This document shows, piece by piece, positions 53,436-63,843 of a stretch of 64,000 bases of DNA; positions within the stretch are counted from its first letter, which is position 1, and each line of letters opens with the position of its first letter. The notes under the pieces are model-generated. The model searched no databases. It saw only the letters and a list, made by a program, of their open reading frames with translations, and had not been told where the DNA came from. Position numbers and translations under genes: made by a program. The DNA is from Aradus depressus (Eukaryota > Arthropoda > Insecta > Hemiptera > Aradidae): positions 29,251,027 through 29,315,026 of the forward strand of contig OY759221.1 of assembly GCA_963662175.1 (NCBI GenBank), written 5' to 3'.

Positions 53436-53437
53436 AT

Positions 53438-53608
53438 GGATATGAGCACGACTACTGTGGGAGTCGTAAATTTTGTCTAATCAATTTTTTTTTTCTTATG
53501 AAAGTTGTTCTTCAAAGGACGGAATGCTCAATTTTTTTTAACTCGTCGAACCGGCGATCTTCTGTTCAGTAGGCTAGCATACTATCTCTGAGCTACCAGC
53601 GCCCTCAC
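53438..53608 (-). repeat. SINE-1 copy, diverged
   Basis: 'gatatgagcacgactactgtgggagtcgtaaattttg' to 'ctctgagctaccagcgccctc'; middle deleted. Confidence 0.75.
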
Positions 53609-53644
53609 CCTGTACAGTGTTTTACTAATAATCTTGTTTATTTA

Positions 53645-53814
53645 TTAATTTTCACAAACTCCGGTGATAATGAGTGTTCCGTTGTTCTGATTTGTCTTCA
53701 AAAGTGATTCCCTCAGATTGTCCCTTCTTGTCAAGGTGAAAGAGACAGGAGAGGGAGGCTGGATAAAGTTGGGGGCTGAAGAAGACACGTCTTGTTGGTT
53801 TGCTGTCAGCCTGT
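53645..53814 (-). CDS. putative 3'-terminal exon of an unknown minus-strand gene
   Basis: Minus strand: acceptor ATTTCCCCTTCAG, then 56 codons to TAA (53,645-53,647), with RRDNLRESLLKTNQNNGTLI then ITGVCEN at the end. A second frame is also open across the exon (ending at a TGA near 53,650), so the frame is uncertain. GC content and splice signal exceed the surroundings. A matching upstream exon could be 58,110-58,192, but phases do not join directly. Not recognised. Confidence 0.3.
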
Positions 53815-53932
53815 CTGAAGGGGAAATAGGAGAGTCAGGAGCCTTTATAGAGCCTCTTAACTATAGATAGCTACATCAACCCATCACATCCACTATGGAC
53901 TCGGGAGACCAAACTAGCCTAGCCATATGTTA

Positions 53933-54218
53933 TTGTGACTCATGCCCGGGCTTTAATTACGAGGTCATATCGCCTACTAACAGAGCAAACTTTCTTCATG
54001 AGCCTTTACTGTGGGAGTCCTAAATTTTACTCAGAGTAGATCTTTAAAGAGTATCTGACATCGTACAGACTCTTGACCATCGTTTAACGTCCCATGCATC
54101 ATCGAAGGACGGCGTGCTTTTTTTTTTTTTACCTCCCCTGAGGACGTCGGCCGGGTTTCAAACCGGCGATGTTGAGCTCAGTAAACCAACACACATTCCA
54201 CTAAGCTACCGGTGCCCT
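53933..54218 (-). repeat. SINE-1 copy
   Basis: 'gtgactcatgcccgggctttaattacgagg' to 'actaagctaccggtgccctc'. Confidence 0.8.
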
Positions 54219-54289
54219 CGAATAACGTGTTAACATAACCTATATTATAATTATATTTAAATAAAAATACGAATGTGAAGCACCGGATT

Positions 54290-55010
54290 TGTACTTCTCA
54301 GCACGAATTAATCTTCGTTTTCGCAAGAGCCAATTGATCGTTTGGGCTAAAACTGACTATTTGACTTACATTGTGGCTTCTGAATCGTCATACTAAACTT
54401 TGTGTCGATACATTCATTACATGGCAATTATTAGGGTTTTTTAGTTGAGCCCTCTTCCTGGTCTTCCCCCTTCCCTTCCACCGATTTCGCGGAACGATAT
54501 ATATATATATAACATCATGTCAATACATTCATTACATCGGCGGTTATTGGGATTGGCTGAAAATCAATAGGTGTCTTCCTTAGACGGTTCTGGATACACA
54601 TATATAATATCATGTCAATACATTTATCACATCGGCGGTTATTGGGATTGGCTGAAAATCAATAGGTGTCTTCCTTAGACGGTTCTGGATACACATATAT
54701 AATATCATGTCAATACATTCATTACATCGGCGGTTATTGGGATTGGCTGAAAATCAATAGGTGTCTTCCTTAGACGGTTCTGGATACACATATATAATAT
54801 CATGTCAATACATTCATTACATCGGCGGTTATTGGGATTGGCTGAAAATCAATAGGTGTCTTCCTTAGACGGTTCTGGATACACATATAATATATGTGTG
54901 TGTTTTATATTATATTATAATATCATGTCAATACATTTATTCTATCAGGAGTATCGTGTTCACAGACAGACATACATTTTTGGTATAGATTAACTAGGAA
55001 AGTGGAAAAA
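54290..55010 (+). repeat. Rep-A copy with four ~95-bp tandem units
   Basis: A 95-bp Rep-A segment ('atcatgtcaatacattcatt' to 'ctggatacacatatataat') is repeated four times at 54,511-54,890, nearly identical, while the outer parts are single. Recent internal amplification. Confidence 0.85.
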
Positions 55011-55985
55011 AAAATCCTGAGTTTTTTTATTCACATCAAAACATCTGAGTCAAACTTTCTTTCAAGTTGTGAAATTTTGTTAAAATAGCTCAATTTACAT
55101 ATTGTGGATCGTCTAAAAATCTGACAAGGAAAAGCACAAAGCTTTCTCGCAATTAAACTTAATTTTAATCAATGTTCGAGCCTGAAGAGTTTCAATTATG
55201 AAACTAGTTTTAAATACTATTATTTAGAGGAAACTTTCCTTTATTTAAGAGAAAACTTTTTTTGTCATTCAAATGATGTGATAAAATATAGATAGTAATA
55301 ACATACGATTAAGGAGTTACCTAGGATATTTTTTAATATTTACGTATGTAATCTTTAGACATTGTATCTACATGAATAACTAAAGTCGGAATATATCAAT
55401 GCGTAATTGAAACTAGAAAAACTTATTTTGGATAATTGCTGGTAAAAATTTCATCTTGGCATCAGGTGAAGGTTATATTATTTTCAATAAATTCTAGCCT
55501 TTTCACAAAAAATGTTTATGTGTTAGTGAAGCAATGTAAAGTTTGAGTATTTGGAAAATAAAAAAAAAACAATTTTGGATTGGATAAAAATAATATAACT
55601 ATTATGTTTTCTCAATAATATTACTTTTTCGACATTTAGTAATAGCTTATATTTATTTATTTTTGATTTCTTGCTTTTTATATATAAAGATACAACTGTT
55701 GCTGGGGTGCAACAACCAGCATCTATGATGGTATTGATATTTTGGCGTGAAGGGCATGTGCGAGGAAGGCCACCCCAGTGGTAGGTCCCCGGGACGAAAA
55801 TTTATCTCAATTATTAGGAAAAAAACAGAAAAAATTAATAAAATAAAATAAAAAAATAAGTAAATAAATAAATAAAATAAAATGAATAAATAAAAAGGAA
55901 TTGGAAGACAATTTTGATGGCTGGGTAAGAGAGATGATAAAAGTAAAGGAAAATGATGTTAAAAAAAAAAAAATTAAGAAAGAAT
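55010..55985. other. AT-rich DNA, no gene
   Basis: At 55,690-55,790 is the block 'caactgttgctggggtgcaacaaccagc', an inverted copy of which follows the 29-kb minisatellite. 55,830-55,975 is A-rich microsatellite. Confidence 0.4.
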
Positions 55986-55995
55986 ATGATTCAAG

Positions 55996-56391
55996 GTGGC
56001 AATAAGTCGCGGTTCCATCTTCTCTTCAACCTTCGTGGGGCGTTTTGTGGTAAGTGTTGTGAAGATTGAAAATAGAAGCGGAGTTTATAGTCTAGAGTGT
56101 GCGACGTGCAGTCAATTATACATTGGACAGACAGGACGTCGTTTTAAGGAAAGAATTAAAGAACACACGGCCGAAATAAAGAACCGAGGAAACCGTTCTA
56201 CATTCGCGACCCACATAATTGACAATAGCCACACTTTCGACCCATCTACAGGCATCAAATATCTCCACTATTGCTCAAAAAGCAGGCTACTTAATAGCTT
56301 AGAGCAATTAGAAATAAATAAAGCTATCAAAAGGAACATTTGCATGAATGACCAAATTTATTTCAACTATTCCCCTTTGTTAACACCCTGA
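55996..56391 (+). pseudogene. GIY-YIG endonuclease domain of a Penelope-like element
   Basis: The frame contains SGVYSLECATCSQLYIGQTG, then RRFKERIKEHTAEI, i.e. the GIY...YIG motif and the following R and E, with the C-x-x-C spacing usual in Penelope-type enzymes. It ends with LNSLEQLEINKAI. No good ATG (starts at a GTG in this reading) because the RT part is missing. Would nick target DNA. Confidence 0.8.
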
Positions 56392-56706
56392 TCCAGTTCT
56401 GTTTCCACATATATGCTTGTATTATCTGTTATTAATATTTGGTTCCACATATATGTTTCAAGTTATCTAAATCTTAATATTAATTTTATTTCTATTTTTT
56501 ATTATTTACTTGTATTTGTTCTTATTTATTTGTTATTTTCCCCGTATTAGTCTAGTGATATTGTTTTATGTAAATTTAGAACTAGGTTTTGTTAAGAAAT
56601 ATTTCATGAGTTAGCTAACGGTACAGCCGGGGGACTCCCAAGTTTTAATAGCACCCTTTGACCTGAGATGTATTTGAAGGGTCGCTCTCTGCAAACTGAC
56701 TTAGTT

Positions 56707-56754
56707 CATAACTAGACCTGACGATGGTATAAAGCCGAAACCGGTAGTTATATG
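56707..56754 (+). ncRNA. hammerhead ribozyme, type I, of the Penelope-like element
   Basis: Outer stem I CATA (56,707-56,710)/TATG (56,751-56,754), internal loop ACTA/A, inner stem I GAC (56,715-56,717)/GTT (56,747-56,749, one wobble); core CTGACGA (56,718-56,724); extra T 56,725; stem II GGT (56,726-56,728)/GCC (56,734-56,736, one wobble), loop ATAAA; GAAA (56,737-56,740); palindromic stem III ACCGGT (56,740-56,745); cleavage after A56,746. All invariant bases are present and the position 3' of the GIY-YIG ORF is where such ribozymes are known in Penelope-like elements. Confidence 0.75.
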
Positions 56755-57029
56755 TATATATATCTTTAGTGGAATAGACAATATTTCAAAAAATAAGTTT
56801 GTTTTATTCATTTATTACAAGTTTCCATAATATGTGTCGTAAGTAGTTTGTATTGTGTCGGGTACTCTGTATACCATAAGATCGTTATGAAGATATTTGA
56901 TATTGAACAACTAAAAAATTAACAGGTACTTTATATCATTTATTCTTTATTTATTTCCAATAATAAAACCATATTTTATGATTAATTGCATGAGTTACAA
57001 TTAAACATTACTTAAAAATATTTCTTACG

Positions 57030-57830
57030 GAAAATACTTTTACATTCTTTGGTGGTATTAGTCCTATCTCAAATCAAAGGTACATAAGCGATTGTAAATT
57101 TTATAAGGTACATTTTTGGTAAGAACTAATTTTTCAGTAGGATTAACAGTTTTCGTGTAAATCAAGCAAAGTTTAAAAAAAATAGGTTTTAGAATGACGA
57201 TTTTCGGCAATTAGGTATTTCGCGAACCGGGCAACCTTCGAAAACATTTTTTTAAATTTTTATATAAAACGTGCCTTTTAGTTTTCCTTACAACTTTTAT
57301 TTGACAGGATTTTTGATTAGGTCATAAATATAAGCGGTACCTTCTGAAATGTACTTAGGCCCCGAAGTAAAGTGGTCTTAATGGTCGTCCGATTTCGGAA
57401 AAATAATTAGATCTAAGTTAGCAAATGTGTTCATTTTCTAAGTTGAGGAATGCGGACATATTATGGAATTTGTAATAAATAAATAAAACAAACTTATTTT
57501 TTGAAATATTGTCTATTTCACTAAAGATAGTGGAATCTTTCGTGGAATAGACAATATTTCAAAAAATAAGTTTGTTTTATTTATTTAAATGTGTTCATTT
57601 CAAATTTCAAGTTCTACACAGCTACAATCAATCGTTCTTGCGTTAGAGCACTCACGACGTTCCAATCAAATACAACCAGAGGAAGAAATAATCGCGAAAA
57701 TGGTCTAAACGTATTCTGAGGATCCTTGAAACGTGAAAATGTTTTGAAAATTTGGATTTACGTACGATTACAAAACTTTCTTATGCTATAGGTATAAACA
57801 GTATGCTTATCATTCTTAGGATAGTTATTG
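57030..57830 (+). repeat. Rep-F dispersed repeat, copy 1
   Basis: Shares 'ttttacattctttg', 'tttcgtgtaaatcaag', 'aagcg.tacctt' and 'acgattacaa...ttcttatgctata.gtataa' with 63,090-63,790. A hairpin (57,477-57,588) is inserted. Confidence 0.65.
57477..57588. repeat. 112-bp near-perfect hairpin of Penelope tails
   Basis: Arms 'aacttattttttgaaatattgtctatttcac' and its complement flank 'taaagatagtggaatctttc'. The right arm equals the tail after the hammerhead at 56,770-56,810. Two tails meet in inverted order inside Rep-F. Confidence 0.8.
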
Positions 57831-57926
57831 TCTCATGCCCGGACATGTTCTTGGCTGACCAAGTGTCGGCCGAGTTTCGAACCTGCGATCTTGAGCTCAG
57901 TAAGCAAGCTCGCTACGGCTCCCTCA
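57828..57926 (-). repeat. SINE-1 copy, body deleted
   Basis: 'tctcatgcccggacatg' joined to 'gccgagtttcgaacctgcgatc...agctcgctacggctccctc'. Confidence 0.7.
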
Positions 57927-58109
57927 CTCCCTGGATATGCGAGGAAGCAGGCATACTAAAGAGCTAGTGGCCTAGACGGTACCTTCCAGCTATATGTGGT
58001 AGAGAGGTTCGCCTTTACATTCCCCCACCAGGACCGGAAGAACGGTGTCTCACTAAGGTTCACTTGCTTTTCATTTCCAGGATACCATATATCAAACAGG
58101 GTGACTTAC

Positions 58110-58192
58110 CGTTTTCCGGTTCCTCGGTTCGCCTCTCAGCCCCTCAGATTCTGCGCCCCATGCTGTCAACACCATTCCACGATCATCACCAT
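58110..58192 (-). CDS. putative internal exon, unknown gene
   Basis: Minus-strand acceptor GTATGTTTCAG and donor ACG|GTAAGT enclose 83 bp. The frame (one base borrowed) reads GDDRGMVLTAWGAESEGLRG then EPRNRKT. Left of it, minus-strand 57,985-58,085 also has an open frame with FFRSWWGNVKANLSTTYSWK ending at a possible donor. The GC content is well above background. Could be host exons or an old element; unrecognised. Confidence 0.35.
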
Positions 58193-58384
58193 CTGAAACA
58201 TACACCATGTTGAGTAACACGTATTTGCACTTTCTTATACCTACTATATTATCAGAAAGTACTGTTAATCGTGTGAAAATATCGAGATCGAGTTTTCGAC
58301 GGAATTTCATGTTTAACGTTCTCTGAATATTTTTGGTAAATATCAAATTTCTGGTAGAACTAATCGTTTTTGCGTAAATCAAGC

Positions 58385-58635
58385 AAACGTTTAAAAAAAA
58401 TAGTCGGTGAATCCCGCCAGTCTACTAATTCAATAGTTGACTTACATAGGAGGTCCCAAATACTCATACTAAATTTTGTGTCGATACATTCATTACATCT
58501 GCAGTTTTGGGGTTTTTGAGTTGAGCCCCCTCTGATCCTTCCCTTCCCTTCTGCCGAATCAGCTGAAAATTAATAGGTGTCGTCCTTCTGAGACTTTGTA
58601 TTCACATATGAAATTTTGTGCCGATACATAATAAT
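58385..58635 (+). repeat. Rep-A fragment
   Basis: 'gtcgatacattcattacatctg' and 'attaataggtgtcgtcc'; cut at a 'gatacataata' junction with Rep-D. Confidence 0.7.
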
Positions 58636-58990
58636 AATAATTTTTATTCCGTTAAACCAATACATGGTAATAGGATACGTCAAAAGAATTTATACACTAA
58701 GAAGCTTATAAATTAGATTTATAACTACTTGAGTCTAACACATCTATGATTAGTAGTAATAACAAAACTATTTGAAAAAGTAAAATCAAATTAATAAAAA
58801 CTGAATAAATAAACGATTAAAAATATATGAGTACCTATGTAAAAAAAAAATTAATACATAGGTACATTTATAATTAGTAGTCACATTATCAATTTAATAA
58901 AAATTAAGATAACTATTTTTTAAAACTCTTCCGGAAGTGTCTTTATCACAACGATGTTTCGGGACGTTCTTACGTTCCTTCATCCGATCC
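58636..58990 (-). repeat. Rep-D copy with mutated hammerhead
   Basis: Reverse of 32,755-33,135. The motif at 58,951-58,987 (minus) reads CGGATGA instead of CTGATGA and its stem II has a mismatch, so it is dead. Confidence 0.65.
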
Positions 58991-59097
58991 TAATGTGCGA
59001 GTTGCAGAAAAAAACAAAAAAACAATGTAACTATGACAATGTATAAAAAAAAAAAGTATATATATATACATTAACATTATATATATACATTATAATT

Positions 59098-59338
59098 ATA
59101 AACTTAAGCACGCCGTCCTTCGGATGGGACGTTAAGCGATGGTCCCGAGCCTGTACGATGTCAGGTACACGTTAAAGGCCTCTACCCTAGGTGAATAAAA
59201 ATTTAGGGTAGGCAAAATTTAGGACTCCCACAGTAGAGACGGGCTCATGTCCACCAGAGTGACGAAAGAGCACTCTGGTTGTAGGCGATATGACCTCTTA
59301 GTTAAAGCCCGGGCATGAGTCATTAAACTTAACCTATA
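59098..59338 (+). repeat. SINE-1 copy, 5' truncated
   Basis: 'cttaagcacgccgtccttcgg' to 'gggcatgagtcattaaacttaacct'. One of the least diverged bodies. Confidence 0.85.
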
Positions 59339-59925
59339 TAAATTAATCAATTATAAATGAATAAATAAATAAATCTAAATGAATAAATAAAAAATATAAT
59401 AATTATATATATATATATATATAAATATATATAAATGAATAAGTAAAACAATTATAAATAAATTCATAAAATAATAAAAAGAATAAGAAATGAACAAAAA
59501 AATTATAATGTTTTTTAAAAATAATAATATATATTTTCTGAATGTAATAATAAACAATTTTAAAATAGCTATATATATCTAGAGCTCGAATCTAATGTGG
59601 GAGTTCTAAATGGACATGTTGAGAGCTAGTTAGAAATAAACTGATATGTTCAGAGATAGACAGTATTGTTTTATTTCACTTTATTCACAAATGAATTACA
59701 ATACCTGATCGAAAAAAATGTGCGATTCTTAGCATAATAGCATATGAATTATTGATGATGGGAATATTTCCCGAAATTTTTATAATATTAAATGGGAGAA
59801 TTTTAAAGCTGTATAAAAATATATAACATTATTTATTATAATCATATGATCAAATATATTTTTGAACCTAACAAAGGTTAAGTGCATTAGTGTATTGACA
59901 GATTTTGGTAATAGTTAATTTGAAA

Positions 59926-60131
59926 ATGTTATTTTTTTGGGCAATTTTGGTTCATCTAGGATTTATTCTATCCGGAATGGATATGATGAGTAAGAAGTAT
60001 ATAAGAATGGAGTCGTCTACCGAAGATTGTTCCTACTTTCTTGAGCCACCAGCTAAATATATCGTTCTCATGATAGCTCCACAGCTCACTATGAAAAATT
60101 TCTTGCATATGATATATACAGCCCCCGACGA
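59926..60131 (+). CDS. signal-peptide exon of an unrecognised secreted or membrane protein
   Basis: ATG 59,926; N-terminus LFFWAILVHLGFILSG is a clear signal peptide, followed by a mature start with SSTEDCSYFLEPP and IVLMIAPQLTMKNFLHMIYT. The exon ends GACGA|GTGAGT, two bases into a codon; the exon at 63,844 begins with the base needed and stays open. The reading frame would otherwise hit TGA at the donor. No domain recognised; one cysteine in the mature part. Intron about 3.7 kb. Confidence 0.65.
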
Positions 60132-60239
60132 GTGAGTCCTTGTTAAATATGCTTAAATATAAATAATTAGTTAAAAATACATAAACTTATATAAAGGATA
60201 TATAATATAGAACATCCATTCAAAAGTTAAATTAAAAAT

Positions 60240-60535
60240 TTTTAAAAAACCCTGACACAAATTTTCTTTACTGAAACCTGTAATAGAGGCCGAGATCCCT
60301 ACACAGGCTCTGATGAAACATGAAGATCTTGGAAACGGCAAACCCGATATCCACCAAACATGGCTAAGAACCTTCTCGCAAATACCAGCTTATGAAACAA
60401 AAAACCCGCTTTGAAATCGGTTCAGCCGTCTTGGAGCTACGATGTCACAGACAGACATACCCGCAAACGAACAGACAAAGGCTTCAAACTTATAACACCC
60501 CTCCTTTTGCGACGAGGGTTAAAAAAGAAAGAACT
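60240..60535 (+). repeat. RTE/SINE-type 3' tail
   Basis: 'aaatcggttcagccgtcttgg', 'cacagacagacatac' and 'aaacttataacacccctcc...gggtta' are the sort of 3' UTR seen in arthropod RTE-like elements. No ORF remains. Confidence 0.55.
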
Positions 60536-60584
60536 TGTTCAACTTTTATGTTGTCTTATTAAACAAAAATGTATAGAAATATCG

Positions 60585-60800
60585 TCAGCATAAAATTCAG
60601 TAGGTGTTGTCCTTATGGGTTTTGGATAAACAAATAAAATTTCGTTTCGATACATTCATTCTATCGGGAGTTATCGTATTCACAAACATACAGACAGCAA
60701 TTTTTGAATCAGAGGGCCGGAGGCCAGGAAATTTCATCGAAAATTCTTCATCGAATTTCTGATCGATTAGGTAACATCTCTTATATTTCTTATAGCTGGA
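60585..60800 (+). repeat. Rep-A fragment
   Basis: 'gtaggtgttgtccttatggg', 'cgatacattcattctatcggg' and the end 'ctgatcgattaggtaaca'. Confidence 0.7.
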
Positions 60801-61124
60801 CAAGTAAAAAATTCAATATAACCTAAAGCTTTAGTCCCACGAAAATTTCGTTTAGAAGACATCTAGATATGGTGGGAAACCAGGGGACTAATAACTTATA
60901 GTTTACTTAGGTTCCTAATGGAAAGCTTCTTATTATAACTTATATTAAAACTCAATATTATACAGTTGAACTTCTCCTACCGCACTATATATTTGAGGAC
61001 CGCTCTCATAACAGACAATTTAGTCTTGGTCTCGGCATAAGCATACAAAGCCATAGTAAATCCATATATTTTAATTTCTCCTATGGATCTCCTAAAAGGA
61101 CGCGATCATGGAACTTGGGTCTTA

Positions 61125-61702
61125 AGGGGCCCTCACACTGGCAAAAATTTCGCTCAAAAATTTGAAGATGTCGGTTTTGTGCAAAAATATTGAGAGTGTG
61201 AGGACAAATATTGTGCAAAAAAAGGGGTATTAAATATTTTGTGGGGCGTTCAAAAGTTTTCTGAAAGTTTAGAAAATTTTTGCGGATCTGTCAATATTTT
61301 GTAGCATGAGAGCGCAGTGTGAGGAAATTTTAATAGTGTAGGTTCCAAGCTCCGTTCGCGAAGTAGGTTACGATGACCATGGGTCGGTCGCTTCTTCAAA
61401 TAATTCCTGAGCCACACTCTTTTCTTCTTATTATTTAAAGACTCCTTCAACACTGCACAGAATACAACTACGCTACTTTCAACCTCCGAGTTTGCCCTGG
61501 GCAAAGAAACGTATGCGGCTATGGCTGAGTACAATGCGATGCGTCGTGCTTCCATCACGAATGTTTAGCCGACACTCAAATTTTGTGCAATATTTTTGTG
61601 TAGTGTGAGGGGTCCACGACCATTCAATATTTTGTACAAAAATAAGCTCAATATTTGTGCTCAAAATTTTGAGCGAAATTTTTGCAAGTGTGAGGGCCCC
61701 TT
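61125..61702. mobile_element. PIF/Harbinger-derived MITE
   Basis: TIR 'aggggccctcacact' (61,127) against 'agtgtgagggcccct' (ending 61,702), continuing into 'gcaaaaatttcgctcaaaa' on both sides. TTA precedes the left TIR, as in Harbinger target sites, but TTC follows the right one. Contains a transposase remnant. Confidence 0.75.
61250..61558 (-). pseudogene. Harbinger transposase N-terminal remnant
   Basis: The minus-strand frame has NNKKKRVWLRNYLKKRPTHG then HRNLLRE, the basic-aromatic segment ahead of the catalytic domain in PIF/Harbinger transposases; it drifts out of frame after that. Confidence 0.5.
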
Positions 61703-61704
61703 TC

Positions 61705-62095
61705 GACATTGGTTACGCCTCCCACGACGGACAAAAAAGTTTTAACTTTAATATGAAGATGACTGAAGATGTAGTGAGAAGTGATTATTTCACAGGTTGC
61801 AAAATAAAATATAGTCTGGCCTCTCACAGATTTTATTAATTTGCCTTCATCATCAGGCAGTCTAAAAAAAACTCATCATTTAGTAACAAAGAAACAATTA
61901 TTTGTGTGTCAAACAAAACTTTGATTCCTATAAAATTGTAGTAATAAAATATTAAATAAATAAATTAAATGAATAAAAAAGGTGAACATTAAATTGTTAT
62001 AGAGATTTAAAAATAAACATACCTGGTTAAATAATTTAAAAAAAAAACATAATTTTAAAAGTTGTAATAAATAAGATTTAAAAATTAAAATTAAT
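61705..62095. other. no gene recognised
   Basis: AT-rich; 'cttcatcatcaggcag' at 61,846 resembles the start of a reverse hammerhead but no GAAA partner follows at the right distance. Confidence 0.4.
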
Positions 62096-62098
62096 GTA

Positions 62099-62228
62099 TA
62101 GGTTAGGTTAGGTTTTATGACTCATGCCCGGGCTTTAACTACGAGGTCATATCGCCCACTACCAGAGTGCTCTTTCGTCACTCTGGTGGACATGAGCCCG
62201 ACTCTACTGTGGGAGTCCTACATTTTGT
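62099..62228 (-). repeat. SINE-1 3' fragment with telomere-like tail
   Basis: Begins 'ggttaggttaggttttatgac', i.e. (TTAGG)n on this strand, then the 3' third of the body. The clearest example of the pentamer tail. Confidence 0.85.
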
Positions 62229-62267
62229 AATTTGTAATATGTAATAAAAAGAATATATTTACATAAA

Positions 62268-62558
62268 TTAAACTAAAATTAAAATACATACAATAACTAA
62301 ACCTCGTGTTGACCATGTGTATAACGCTGTATGGATGGGTTTCGGGAGGACAGGGACGCTAAGCGACCACAAGCCACGCCAGACTACCAGACCTTTCTGT
62401 ACATAGAGTCCCCCAACAACCCACAATATGGCCGACCCAACCAACATTACTGCCCCACATGCATTAAATTTTTCTTTTACAGACTTAAACGTATATTTCA
62501 CTTCTATTTTATTTGCTGTTACAATGTCAAAATAAAAATGATGCAGGTCGCACTTTAA
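62268..62558. other. unassigned overlapping ORFs
   Basis: A plus-strand frame (62,331-62,558) with PDYQTFLYIESPNNPQY and a hydrophobic minus-strand frame (62,268-62,501) overlap. Slightly GC-rich; it lies in the intron of the plus-strand gene. No splice pattern or domain decides. Confidence 0.2.
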
Positions 62559-62849
62559 TTACATTACACTACACTGAGGTCAGAAATATTTTATAAGTTC
62601 ACTTTTATTTTAACTAGTTTCGAGAAAACGAGTTGACTCTAGGTGTGTCAACAATTCGGAGAAAATAATCCCGGGTTTCGTTTACAAAATCAATTTTCCT
62701 ATTCCTAGAAACTCCATCAAACACACAAACAAACCCTTTTTATAAATGTGTCTCAGTTTACACTTGTCTTTCAGTCAGGCACATTGCCATCGAAATCACG
62801 TAAGTCCATCCAGGGTTTCTGAGACTCAAAATTTAATAACAATATTAAA

Positions 62850-63055
62850 ATAAAAATGTGAAGTGATCACAACATGACTTTATTCTGCCAACCACACTTT
62901 TACATATCACTCTCTCTCTCTCTCTCTCACTCAGAGTGGCTTTCTTATACGCAAATGAATTTGTGAGGGAGAGGGGGAGAGAGAGTGACCTGTAAAAGCT
63001 GGTTGGTATAAGAAAGTCCTGTGATTGTTACATCACACAAATATATTTAAAAAAA
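62850..63055. mobile_element. long-TIR hairpin element
   Basis: Arms of about 75 bp: 'gtgatcacaacatgactttat' and its degenerate complement 'aagaaagtcctgtgattgttacatcac', through 'ttttacatatcactctctctc' against 'gagagagtgacctgtaaaag'. A half copy is at 16,535-16,700. Confidence 0.7.
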
Positions 63056-63089
63056 AATAAAATACTGTTCGTTGCTATGCGGTATAATT

Positions 63090-63790
63090 TAAACGGAAAT
63101 TTATTTTACATTCTTTGAAACGCTATAACTTTAAGCGTAATGGTCCTACTTCAAATTTAAGGAGAACTAGGCGATTGGAAATTTTATAAGAAATATTTTA
63201 GGTAGGAACCAATTTTTCTATAGGACTCGCCGTTTTCGTGTAAATCAAGGAAACGTCTAAACATATCGATGGTCTAGCGCAAGAAGGGCCAATCTGCCTT
63301 TTTCATAAAAAGGCCAAACTTGTTCAATGTCTTTATCTAGTAAGCAAAAAAGGCCGATCTGCAAGTTCCTCTCGACTCTTAATTTCAGAATGTTTAAAAG
63401 GGCCAAACTGTAACTGATATTGGGGCCACATAGTTTCAAAACGACATTTCAAAACGGTTTTGGCATATATCTCAAAAACCGAATGACCTGTGAAAAATTG
63501 TATTGCGTATAAAATGTGTATTTTAGTTTTCTCTACAACTTTTATTTGAAATCATTTTTGATTAGATTATAAATATAAGCGCTATCTTGTAAAATGTATT
63601 TAGACCCCGAAGTAAAGTGATCCGATTTCGGCCAAAATCTCTTCAGATCTAAGACATAGTCGCGAAAATGTTCGGAACATATCCAAAGGACTTTAGGTGA
63701 AAATTTGTAGAGAAAATCGATCTCGGTTTTTCGCACGATTACAATCGATTTCTTATGCTATAAGTATAAGAAAGTAATAACTTCATTTTT
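63090..63790 (+). repeat. Rep-F dispersed repeat, copy 2
   Basis: Aligned with 57,030-57,830 over most of its length without the hairpin. The ORFs at 63,257-63,439 and 63,542-63,736 are by-products. Confidence 0.65.
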
Positions 63791-63843
63791 AAAACCCTTT
63801 TTCACTGTATTAAAAGTTATATTGTATATTTATAACCTTGCAG

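Larger units (their letters stand above)
55990..56815 (+). mobile_element. Penelope-like element, 5' truncated
   Basis: GIY-YIG ORF, 300-bp 3' region, hammerhead (56,707-56,754) and tail 'agtggaatagacaatatttc'. The reverse transcriptase is missing. The tail recurs as a hairpin at 57,477-57,588. Confidence 0.75.

Noticed and set aside
61846..61880. reverse-strand hammerhead
   Set aside because: CTGATGATGAAGG is present but no GAAA follows at stem II distance.
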